NCBI GenBank assembly: GCA_020740775.1
Contig: JAHEWK010000058.1
Location: forward strand, 1-28,379
Length of the DNA stretch: 28,379 nucleotides
Reading direction: 5' to 3'
Source: Ilyonectria destructans
Lineage: Eukaryota > Ascomycota > Sordariomycetes > Hypocreales > Nectriaceae
The number at the start of each line of letters is the position of its first letter. Within the stretch, counting starts at the first letter, position 1. Shown in pieces: positions 17,097 to 25,480 of this stretch. The notes beneath the pieces are model-generated. The model did not search any database and was not told where the DNA came from. It saw nothing but the letters and a program-made list of their open reading frames with translations. The position numbers were made by a program, and so were the translations under genes.

Positions 17097-19190
17097 AATC
17101 TCTATTTATCCCCTCCATCAATCCTAAGTGTCTACCAAAACACCCTTGCCCACATCTCAGCAAAGCCTTTGTCGAAATCGTCCACCTAGCGGCTAGGGAT
17201 GCTCGATGTACCCTCGATGTCAAAGTTGGTCAGTCTGGCTTGAATAGTACGTATCTCTTATGAACGCTCTCTTCCCTGACATGATGCTGACATACCCATA
17301 GCCATCCAGCTGCCTATCGCGACATCCAACCCTCCAACTTTCCAGCAGACGCATTCCAAGCTCAGAACGCCGAAAGAACAAGGACAAGGACTATGGATAC
17401 CGCTGCGTGCAGATGAACTGGAAAACAATCTTCTCAACCTCAAGCATAGCCGGTTTCTCGATACAGCTGGTGCCTACATCTTCTCTATGTTGCGGGAACC
17501 CTCTGGAGAGGCAGTCACTGCCCATTACGACAAGCCTCGCGATGCCCAGCTTGCCGCGACTGCTATGACTCTTGCCGACTCCTTAAAGCAAGAGGAAACC
17601 GAGGACGACATCGTCTGGTTTGAGCGTCTCCGCAACTGGGTAGCCTCAAACCGTCTCATGCGCCCGGGGCGGGGTGATAATGACCCGGGTGAACCATGGA
17701 TGGCTATGCGAGTTCCCTTACCCCCCAGAACCGGTAGCAACCTTGCTATGTTTTCAGTCAAGACCCCAACACAGCCCAACTGGACCTTCGGAATGAAACG
17801 GCCTCCCATTTTGTGCACTCTTCCTTCCATCAAGATCGTCGGGCCCTTGAACTTGTTCCTACAGCGCATCTTCAGACCTGGTATCGATAAAGAATCACCC
17901 ACCACATCATATCCTACCCTGGGTTCCAATCTGTGGTACGCTGCAAATATGACATCGATCCAGGCGGAATGTGATGCAGTCACGGATTTAAACGACATGA
18001 AAGACCCTCTCGATATCACTCTGGCAGTACAGTGGTGGAAGTATTCGCTGAAGTTCGAAGGCAAGATCCAACATCGCAACCTCCTAGCCGAGTTCCCCCA
18101 ACTTCAAGATGATCTTGACGCTGGCCGCTACGAAGGCGAAAGACACGACGCAATCACTTCGTTCGGAGAAGCTCCATTTGGCATTTTGTTTGGCGCAGGA
18201 GGACCAGGCAGTGGAAAGACCTCTTTTGCTATTGGCGTCGTGAAGGCTATCATTAGCAGACCCCACGAAGCCGCGAAGCAGAGACAACCCAGTCGACAAG
18301 GTCCCAGTACTCAAGTTCCCACCAATAGTGCCTGGGCTCGTGTTTTTGCCGCAGCTAAAGCAAAGGAGGCAAGCACTCAAGACTCACGCACAGCCGTAGT
18401 CGCCTGGACTGCCGCTCAAAACAACTCGGTTGATTACGCCGTTCATCGGTTGCACGATGCATGCCCTGGCAAGACAATCTGCCGTGCTTTGCCTTACCAG
18501 ATCGAGCTATCTAATGTTCTTGTGGATGACCCATCACCTCCCAAAATGATCGACATGGACAGCGTCGGGTATGCGGCTAGTCAAGACAAGCAGCTTGCAG
18601 CTCATGTTAACCAGCACCGCGTCAAGTCATTTGAAGCACGCTCGCCGTCTGTCTGCTTTGGCACAATTTCATCGCTCGCAAAGGTTATCGCTCACAAGGA
18701 CAAAGACGAATGGCGGGAATACCACGATGCCATGATCCAGCGACAGCGAGACCCCGAGATGTTCAAGCTCAAGCACAAATATCATCTCGGTGTAGCACGA
18801 AAATTGCTTAAAGCTGCGGCGCAAGCTTGCGATGTTGTTTGTGGCACTCCTGTCGCCCTCAGTCAACTTGCAAACCAGACGGATTGGAAGCCTGACTTCG
18901 TCGTGCTGAATGATGCGGCCCGCATGCGGGAAAGTGTTTCAGCTATTTTGCTGTCAACTTTTCCACGATCAGCATGCCTCTTCATCGGAGACACCTCGCA
19001 AGTCCCTTGCAAGTCCCTGGTCAAAGGCGATTCTAAGGCCAAGACCATTTCTGGACGCCAGAGAACTGTCAGCCTCCTCGCCCGTGTTGAATCCATGGGT
19101 CGTCTCAACTTCTCCCTCCGCAAAACTCAGCGCGCATGAAAAGTTTGCAGACTGGGCAAACGGGTAATTCTATGATGGTCGGATGAGCTC
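17097..19190 (+). pseudogene. Upf1/NAM7-like SF1 helicase, copy 2, truncated
   Basis: Superfamily 1B helicase relic. An intron at 17247-17301 (GTACGT donor, GCTGAC branch, CATAG end) joins an upstream exon without any ATG to the long frame ending at TGA 19137-19139. Motifs in order: Walker A Gly-Gly-Pro-Gly-Ser-Gly-Lys-Thr (18198-18221); Ia-like Val-Val-Ala-Trp-Thr-Ala (about 18400); Cys-Gly-Thr-Pro-Val-Ala (about 18841-18860); motif II Asn-Asp-Ala-Ala-Arg (18909-18923, where Asp-Glu is expected); motif III Gly-Asp-Thr-Ser-Gln (about 18988-19002). The frame fails at the motif that normally reads Tyr-Arg-Met-His: the next frame continues with His-Glu-Lys-Phe-Ala, then a stop, then Phe-Tyr-Asp-Gly, the expected continuation. 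So the 5' end is cut by the repeat array, the 3' half is gone and Walker B is damaged. Copy 1 lies at 3.8-4.6 kb. A truncated protein of some 550 aa could still be made. Confidence 0.75.
17247..17301 (+). other. Intron in SF1 helicase pseudogene
   Basis: GTACGT donor at 17247, GCTGAC branch point at 17286-17291, CATAG ending at 17301; 55 bp. Removal keeps the frame (Gly-Leu-Asn-Thr / Ile-Gln-Leu-Pro). Confidence 0.75.
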
Positions 19191-19489
19191 ATTCACAGAG
19201 ACGACGACACAACGCGCGTCATACGATAAAGTGTCGTAATTTCTTGCTTCTTTTTGTGCTGCGATGGATACTACTGGTTATAAGATAATGATAATGTTTA
19301 AATGATGTAACTTTTGTAAAACTTCTGGCCTTCTGCAACTTGTATGAAACATATGGGGATGGACTGGAACATCAGTGGATCAGCGATAGTGATGAACTGA
19401 ACGTTGGGCGATTGCCAAGATGAGCCCGGAACTGTATGCCACCCGCGCCCGTGTCTTTATTGCTATCTTGTATCGTAGAATGTGACGAA
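19191..19489. other. Spacer after the helicase pseudogene
   Basis: No gene. About 19250-19330 is AT-rich with GATAATGATAATG and TTTGTAAAAC words that resemble a fungal 3' end. This may be the 3' side of whatever transcript covers the truncated helicase. Confidence 0.35.
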
Positions 19490-19740
19490 TGATTGGGGGT
19501 TTGGAAATTCTTGATTGTTTGCTAACCTTGCACTTTGGAGACGCTGAGTTACGGATTGGCAAACCCGGGAGGAGTCATCCCTTCTTGCCAGCTGCGAGCA
19601 TCTGCCAGCCACTGGTGCTGCCCATAAAAGCTGCACTCCCTTCGCCGCCTCGGCGACGATTCTTCCTCTCTCATCCTCGCGGCGTCAGCTACGATTTTTC
19701 ACCACCCTCACCTCCCATGGCTTCGGCCTCGAGATTACAA
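19490..19740. repeat. Right direct repeat bracketing the helicase block (MITE empty site)
   Basis: Homologous to 15822-15839 plus 16168-16375. It starts TGATTGGG, then TTTGGAAA and TTCTTGA with no MITE, and continues through CCAGCTGCGAGCATCTGCCAG and the CGGCGACGATT...CTTCGGCCTC segment. It has about 40 bp more than the left repeat near 19525-19560 and an extra GCGGCGTCAGCTACG segment near 19680. No coding capacity recognised. Confidence 0.7.
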
Positions 19741-19789
19741 CGTCAACCTCGTTATGACCTCCTCCTGGGATCGATGGCTCTAGCCATGA

Positions 19790-19870
19790 TTCTTTCTCTT
19801 TCATCTTCGCGGCGTCAGCTACGATTTTCACCACCTCACCTTCTCGTTGTCTTCGGCCTCAACCTTCGTC
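19790..19870. repeat. Partial third copy of the direct repeat
   Basis: Repeats TCATC(C/T)TCGCGGCGTCAGC and the following ACGATTTTCACCACC...CTTCGGCCTC segment of the repeat ending at 19740. A further half unit (TTCGGCCTCAACTTTCG) follows at about 19892. A local tandem duplication of the right-hand repeat end. Confidence 0.7.
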
Positions 19871-20557
19871 GACTCCTCACTTCGATCGTTGAGTTCGGCC
19901 TCAACTTTCGCCCCCAACCCAGTCGCAGGTTTGGGAAGCTATGATTTTCATCCTCAGACCTCCGTTCCCTCGATGACAGCCCTTTTTCTGGGTCTACATG
20001 GTAGGTCTCTTCCGTACTGTCTGCACGCTCCTCTAACAGCCTCTCAAGGGTCTCTTCCCTGAACACTTGACCGTCTCCCCTCATGGACGTCTTCAACGCC
20101 TCTTCTTTCACACTATCAGCCGCAAAGGGAGACATTCTCATCGCCCGAATCCCCGTCGCAATCCTCGTCATGGTAAAACGAGCTAGACTGTGCAATTTTC
20201 GATGTTGAGTTGTTGCGCACCAAGCTCCGCCAACATGTTCATTGACCGCTACCACACCGTGCGCGGCCAATGCATATCTTTGTTATCCTGCGTCAAGAGT
20301 TACATTGCAACCTGGTCTGTTGTGGTCGGCCTCCCGCAGCCGGCTTCTCGCATCACGGTGTACACCAATGAACCAATAGAGTCGAGCCACTCCAACGCAG
20401 CCTGATTCGCGACTGACAATATTCAAACGTCATAAAAGCGCGAGAGTACACCCCTCTTCTCATCCTTCCTCGGTCTTTATTTTCCCTCTTCGTCCCACTA
20501 CCTCACTCACTGCCTGACTCCGCCCTATCCGGGAGGCTCACCCTTAAGCCTCACACG
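19871..20557. other. Upstream region of the tetraspanin gene
   Basis: No gene seen. A CATAAAAG element at about 20431-20438 and a pyrimidine-rich stretch (20450-20530) fit a fungal core promoter and leader just before the ATG at 20558. Confidence 0.45.
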
Positions 20558-21532
20558 ATGCTCAACCTGGCTGTCGTCTACTTGCTGGTACGTCACCCCA
20601 ACAATATGGATTTGAATACCAAGCTAACCGATTTCTAGGTCAGCATCGCGCTTGTTGTCGTTGCTGTGTAGGTTTCCTTCTCGCTCCCTAATTACGTCCC
20701 ACTGACAATATCTTGGTCCAGTTTGGTTCACCTGCACAGCACGTCTCTCTCCCTCCCAATATCGCCTGTCACCTCCATTTTGGTCATATTACTACCAATC
20801 GGCGCCTTTTTCAATGCCCTTTTCCACCAGCGTCTCTTGCGCAGCAGTTCACCGTCGTCCAATCGCCTCGCCAAGCTCACACCCTTCATCCTCCAGACCC
20901 TGCAAGCTCTCGTGACCACGATCCTTGCGACGCTGTTGTTCGAGGACGTGGTGTCCTCATCCACTCTTGACTGCAAACTTGACACAACATGGATGGCCAT
21001 GTTTCGCGCACATGATGCCACTGGCATCCGGGGCATTCAGGATACTTTCGACTGCTGCGGACTCAACTCTGTGAGAGATCGTGCGTATCCCTTCCCTGGG
21101 ACGACTCCAAGCACATGCGCGAAGACCTATGGTCGAACTCTTCCTTGTCGAGGACCTTGGAAGAGCGCTACCAAGGCAACAGCCGGGGGGATGGTTGCAG
21201 TACTGGCTGCAGTTAGTCTGATGCAGGTATGGAGGCCATACTAAGCACGGGAAACAGTGACTAACATTGAAAACCAGATCATCGGCATTCTTGCGACTAA
21301 ATGGGGCGCACCTTGGTGGAGCTTTTCACTACGTCGGCGTCAAGAACAGGCAGAGAATGAGAGCACGCGTGGGTTATTGACGGCCGGCCTTGTCGAGGAT
21401 GAGGAGTCAACTGAGCAGCGAGAGAATGGATCGCAGAGCTATGGTTCAGTGAATGGATGCAGGCCAAGATTAGAGCCATCGTCAATGAATGCAGGCAATG
21501 GATGGGTCAGTGATGAGGCAAGAAATGAGTGA
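20558..21532 (+). CDS. Tetraspanin, Tsp3-like
   Basis: Four-pass membrane protein that organises membrane microdomains. Exons 20558-20587, 20639-20667, 20722-21226, 21278-21532; introns of 51, 54 and 51 bp with GTACGT, GTAGGT and GTATGG donors and CTAAC or CTGAC branch points. Total 819 nt, 272 aa, in frame across every junction. TM1 about residues 3-25, TM2 33-52, TM3 75-97, then an extracellular loop with Cys104, the Cys131-Cys132-Gly133 tetraspanin signature, Cys152 and Cys162, TM4 about 173-198, and a hydrophilic C-tail of about 70 residues. The CCG motif plus two further loop cysteines is diagnostic for tetraspanins. Among ascomycete families (Pls1, Tsp2, Tsp3) it looks most like Tsp3, from memory only. 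MITE copy B starts 4 bp after the stop codon, so its 3' UTR is probably MITE sequence. Confidence 0.85.
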
Positions 21533-21536
21533 TGCC

Positions 21537-21849
21537 GAGGGTCTATGACTATTCACACGCACACCTATTGTTATTTGTGCACATAACCACACATCTCAAT
21601 CCGACTGATAACTATCGATTGTCTGAGTAAAGCAGTTTAGGAAGTAAAGTTTTTAGAGGACTACTTTTTAGGATTTATCTCTTATAAAAATAATAATAAT
21701 AAATACTATTATTATTTATTTTATTTTCTTAGGTCTAATTTAATTGAAAAGACAGACGTTTAGTACACCCTTTAATTGTATGTATAGTAGGCACCCAGTC
21801 CAGCTGAGGCTTTAGTGAAAGAGCTTGATGTGTGCGAATAGCAGTACTC
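21537..21849. mobile_element. hAT-like MITE, copy B
   Basis: A 313-bp AT-rich element related to copy A. Left end GAGGGTCTATGACTATTCACACGC, followed by ATTG, then TTGTGCACATAACCACA and ATCTCAATCC as in copy A. The right end GTGTGCGAATAGCAGTACTC is identical to copy A. The centre has TAA/TTA-rich runs and a CTTAGGTCTAA word shared with A. No clear 8-bp duplication remains (GTGATGCC left, TTATTTAA right), so one side may be altered. Confidence 0.65.
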
Positions 21850-22049
21850 TTATTTAAATAGCTATTGTCTTTTAATGCTTGGTAAGAAACTCTCCATCGA
21901 TAATTAATGATAATTTGGGGTGCAGGTTGCTTCTGCCGCCATTTTGCATCTCTCGCCACTGTCAGCTCAAGTTCGTAGCTACTGACTCCTGACCCTGCCT
22001 GGTATTAGAATACGTACATTGATTCGGATACAAATCAGCCCCCAAATTT

Positions 22050-22295
22050 CTACTTCTTTGGTTCAGGTTCAGGCTCCTTGGGCGTAGGTTCAGACTTCTT
22101 CGTGGGCTCTGGAGTTGGCTCTGGTGTTGGGGAATTGGGAAATCTGTTCTTGATGCCCAGATTGTGGTCCCACGCCCTTCCGCCGCAAACGCGGCACCGT
22201 TGGCCATTGAGCACCCTCACACGGCACCTTGGACACTGGATGTTGTACTTGCCTCTATAGGGTATATGGTTTCCCTGCTCTGTGCGGGTGTTCAT
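22050..22295 (-). CDS. Small zinc-ribbon protein with Pro/Glu/Lys tail
   Basis: 81 aa starting at ATG 22295 on the minus strand. Residues 21-37 form Cys-X2-Cys-X9-Cys-X2-Cys, a compact zinc-ribbon pattern, followed by an Asn/Arg segment and a Pro-Glu-Lys tail made of short repeats (Pro-Thr-Pro-Glu-type), rich in charge. No signal peptide or membrane segment. The start is supported by a leader rich in CAA and AAC repeats just upstream, which is common in well-expressed fungal genes. It could bind nucleic acid or be a small regulatory subunit; no specific family is recognised. Neighbours: MITE B on one side and a long spacer on the other. A short protein by itself is weak evidence, so treat it as probable. 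Confidence 0.5.
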   Translation of the reverse strand: MNTRTEQGNHIPYRGKYNIQCPRCRVRVLNGQRCRVCGGRAWDHNLGIKNRFPNSPTPEPTPEPTKKSEPTPKEPEPEPKK

Positions 22296-23240
22296 AATCG
22301 CGATATTGATGTGATGTTGTTTTTATTGTTGTTGTTTTTATTGTTGTTGTCCGTTCGGAGTGTGATATTGTCCAAATCGATGGTGTGTAGACCCTTGAAC
22401 AATGGGTGCTCGGGTTTTCTGAAAAGGGGCCCCATGTGTTAGATTTTATTTTTACGGTCTCGTCTTGAATCACAAAGTCGAGGACTGGTGTACCCCGTTC
22501 AATGCAGCCATGTTGCAAGGAGTGGTGGACAGGAATACTTGTGACGGAGTCAACCGTCAGCACGTAAGCACATCACGGCGCGTCTCGAGGCGTGCGGATC
22601 ACTTGACTAGAACACAGTACGTGGGGTTATTTCTACGGATTCTTGCTCGCACACTCTCTGTTTGGGTGTTGATGGAAGTTATTGCGTCCACCGCCAGTAA
22701 TGAGCTGCCATGTTGGGCAACTGGCGAAGAATGGAATCGATTAAAGAGCCGAACCTTGATAGATCAGCAGACTGCTGTTTGCTCCCAAGCATCGCGGGGT
22801 CGTCACACGGCCGCCCTGCGAGTTACGTGCAGGTACGTAGCACGGAGCGGGTGAGTGGGTGTCACTCTAATAGGTTTTGACTCAGAATCGGTCGACAATC
22901 ACCTTGGCCGCTCTCACTTTGGGTTGAGAACAGAGCAAATCCAACCATTCACTGCCTTCTCACTGCCCCTTCACCGCGAGGTTTGCAAAATTTCCCCATC
23001 GGGCGACTGCCAGCTGCCAAACACGCCCAAGCACCCAAACGCGGACAGTTGCCTGCAGGCTTCCTCAGGCATATCAACGTCACCTCACCTCACCTCGCAC
23101 CATTGCTTCTCCTTCCTTCCTTCACCCTTTCACCACTCCTCTCTCATCCAGTTCCTGCGCCACCCTCGGCAGGAATCCGGACTCGCTACGGAGTCTTTAT
23201 CATCTGTACCTCCTTCCATCTTTCATCAATCCTCGTCACG
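22296..23240. other. Divergent upstream region
   Basis: Contains the CAA-type leader of the minus-strand zinc-ribbon gene (GTT repeats on plus, 22312-22358) and, near 22975-23240, a strongly pyrimidine- and C-rich leader for the plus gene at 23241. Frames in between (22465-22854, 22255-22563 minus) have no domain and unconvincing composition. Confidence 0.45.
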
Positions 23241-25127
23241 ATGGGTGCATCGAGACGACTCTCCTCGCGGGGCGTCAAGTCGAGATACTCCTCGGAGAAC
23301 GTAGATGCTCTCCAGCCAAGCACTCCTCGCAAGATTCGCAAAACTCGCAAGACCGAAAAAGGTCCCAAGGGCGACAACACTCCCAAGGGTGATAGCACTC
23401 CCCAGACCAACATCCCTTCCAAGACCAACAGCACCCCAAAGACCAACAACACTCCAAAGGCCAACAGCACTCCCAAAGCCGACGATACTTCCATCGTCGC
23501 CGATGCGCCCAAGGCCAGCAGTCCTCTCCGGGCCAGTGGCACTCCCAAGATGAGCGCTGCAGCCAACGCAGCCTCGACTGTCGAGTCAAGCATCCTCTCC
23601 AAGCCGAGCTCTCCACCTGAGTTCAGCACCGCATCTGAGACAAGCATTGCTGTCAACCCGGGCACTCCCTCCAAGACAATCGCAGAATCCAACGTCGTCA
23701 CCTACTCGGAGGCAATCAACGATGCCGTTGCCTCGCTCAGCCGCGAATTCGAGATTCCCATTAGCCTCTCCCATCAGGGACTTGACCAAAAAGCCATCAA
23801 CGATGTCATGGGCATTTACCTCAACCACGGCATCCACAACTGGGACAACCACACCAAGACCAGATTCGCCAAGATCCTTTCCTTCATCAAATTTACGTCT
23901 TCAAGCCAAACTATCACGAGTAACCATGTCGTCTGGCGAGTTGTCACCAAGGAAGGATGGAACTGGGCATACTGGATTGCATTCCGTACTATCTACGGCA
24001 AGAATCGTCTCGAGAACCGCAACCGACTCATCAAAGCCGTCGAGACGATCTTCCCCGATACCGACATCTGGTCTGCCCAGACGCCTGCTGGTATGACGCC
24101 CAGCAAATTGGAAAACAAAATTCCGAAAGTGTCCATTGCAACACCCTCCATTGCGACACCCTCTAGTGTGGCACCCTCCAGTGCGACACCATCCAGTGTG
24201 ACACCCTCCAGTGCGATACCCTCCAGTGCATCCCCCTCCATCGCTTTTACAAACGAACGAAAGCGACCCCATCACGCACTTGTCACCGAGGGAGGCTCGC
24301 TTGGGCAAAGAACGAACCTCCGAACTAAGCGACGCCGTCGATATGTCGTGGCCCAGCCGACTCCCGAAGCCCTGAGTCCTCCCGAGTCATCCGCCGGCAC
24401 AGATGACCGTGAAAAGAACTTGCAGCAAGACACGGCCTGCCAGGGTCTCAACCCCCCAGTTTTGGAGGAACCCGCCAATGAGGCAACCGAGCAGAGCATC
24501 CCCAGCTTGGTCCGAGAACCCAATGTCTTGAGAAAGCAGAGAGACAACACGATTGGCACCAAGGCCGACGAAACCAATCAGAGCAGCACAGATGTTGTCA
24601 CGGCTGGTAATGTGAAGCCGAAGGACGCTGCCAAGCCCACTGAAGTTGCCAAGCCCGCTGAAGCTGCCAAGCCCACTGAAGAGTGGGCTGCACCGATCGA
24701 GGATGCCAAGCAGGGCTTGATGTTTCTGCGGCTGAAACAGGAATTGACCGCCCAAGTCGCCGCCCAAGTCCAGGAATCCGAACTGCGCACCAGAAAGCGC
24801 ATCGCAGACCTCCCTCGGCCTAGCGTCACCGCCAACAACTATATCGGGCAAATTTTGGCAGAGATGCTGGATATCAAGCAACGGCTCTCGGCCCTGGAAG
24901 AGGACAACCAGGCCCGCATCCGAAATGCCGCTACTTTCAACGTCCCGTCGGGGTTGAGTGGAGACAGTGTGCTCAGAGCATTGGAGACACTTGGGCACCA
25001 AGTCCACAACTGCACTCGCGACATCTACCAGCTCAAGACAAGTCAGCAATACGAGGAAGATCCCATCTTGTCATGCGTCAAGCGGGAGCTGGTGGAGGCA
25101 TCAGATTCTGGAGTGGAAGAGATTTGA
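23241..25127 (+). CDS. Low-complexity fungal protein of unknown function
   Basis: 628 aa, single exon. I chose the start at 23241 because it is the first ATG in the frame and follows a CT-rich leader ending TCACG. Layout: residues 1-35 basic; about 45-80 an array of Thr-Pro-Lys repeats with Asn/Ser; about 155-280 the only compact part, with Trp and Phe residues (Trp-Asn-Trp-Ala-Tyr-Trp, Arg-Thr-Ile-Tyr-Gly-Lys), probably folded; about 300-335 an array of Ser/Ala/Val-Thr-Pro-Ser pentapeptides (DNA 24135-24243); then a basic Arg cluster, Lys-Pro-Thr-Glu repeats (about 458-475) and a C-terminal helix likely to form a coiled coil (about 530-555). The composition suggests a nuclear or chromatin-associated scaffold; this is inference. 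I do not recognise the domain. Confidence 0.75.
   Translation: MGASRRLSSRGVKSRYSSENVDALQPSTPRKIRKTRKTEKGPKGDNTPKGDSTPQTNIPSKTNSTPKTNNTPKANSTPKADDTSIVADAPKASSPLRASGTPKMSAAANAASTVESSILSKPSSPPEFSTASETSIAVNPGTPSKTIAESNVVTYSEAINDAVASLSREFEIPISLSHQGLDQKAINDVMGIYLNHGIHNWDNHTKTRFAKILSFIKFTSSSQTITSNHVVWRVVTKEGWNWAYWIAFRTIYGKNRLENRNRLIKAVETIFPDTDIWSAQTPAGMTPSKLENKIPKVSIATPSIATPSSVAPSSATPSSVTPSSAIPSSASPSIAFTNERKRPHHALVTEGGSLGQRTNLRTKRRRRYVVAQPTPEALSPPESSAGTDDREKNLQQDTACQGLNPPVLEEPANEATEQSIPSLVREPNVLRKQRDNTIGTKADETNQSSTDVVTAGNVKPKDAAKPTEVAKPAEAAKPTEEWAAPIEDAKQGLMFLRLKQELTAQVAAQVQESELRTRKRIADLPRPSVTANNYIGQILAEMLDIKQRLSALEEDNQARIRNAATFNVPSGLSGDSVLRALETLGHQVHNCTRDIYQLKTSQQYEEDPILSCVKRELVEASDSGVEEI
24135..24243 (+). 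repeat. 15-bp tandem repeat within coding sequence
   Basis: About seven copies of a unit like CACCCTCCAGTGCGA with transition differences, encoding a Ser/Thr-Pro-Ser-Ser/Ile-Ala/Val pentapeptide array. Unit length is a multiple of three, so copy number can vary without breaking the frame. Confidence 0.85.
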
Positions 25128-25480
25128 ACGTTAAGGTCCTTGGAGATGCTGGTCATCAGTGGAGTTGGGGAACTTTTAGCTGCAGCACAAGGGGGGGGAT
25201 TTTGAGGTTAGACTGGCTGGCACTGGAGCACGATGTCAGTTGGCGACCCTTTTTTTTTTTAGACCCACAGATAGATTTTGCTTCTCAAAGACAATGAAGA
25301 ACCAAGGCACAAGCCGCCATAGACTCTATGACTGTGGTTGCGATTGAGTCGTGATGTAACCTGGTATCCCTCAACACTCCAAAACGCCCTAAAGAAAGAG
25401 AGAAACACCACAGTAGTCCTATATCCTTCATGACGCTTACAGAATCCACATTCCTATTAATATGTATGTCTTCATGCAGA
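25128..25480. other. Convergent 3' spacer
   Basis: Between the stop codons of two convergent genes. A T10 run at 25250-25260 and G7 at about 25192-25198 are simple tracts. Nothing coding is seen. Confidence 0.5.

Noticed and set aside
16171..19740. Direct repeats considered as retrotransposon LTRs
   Set aside because: No TG...CA ends, primer-binding site, polypurine tract or reverse transcriptase between them.
23275..23701. Minus-strand Trp/Leu-rich frames
   Set aside because: Antisense of the Thr-Pro-Lys repeat array.
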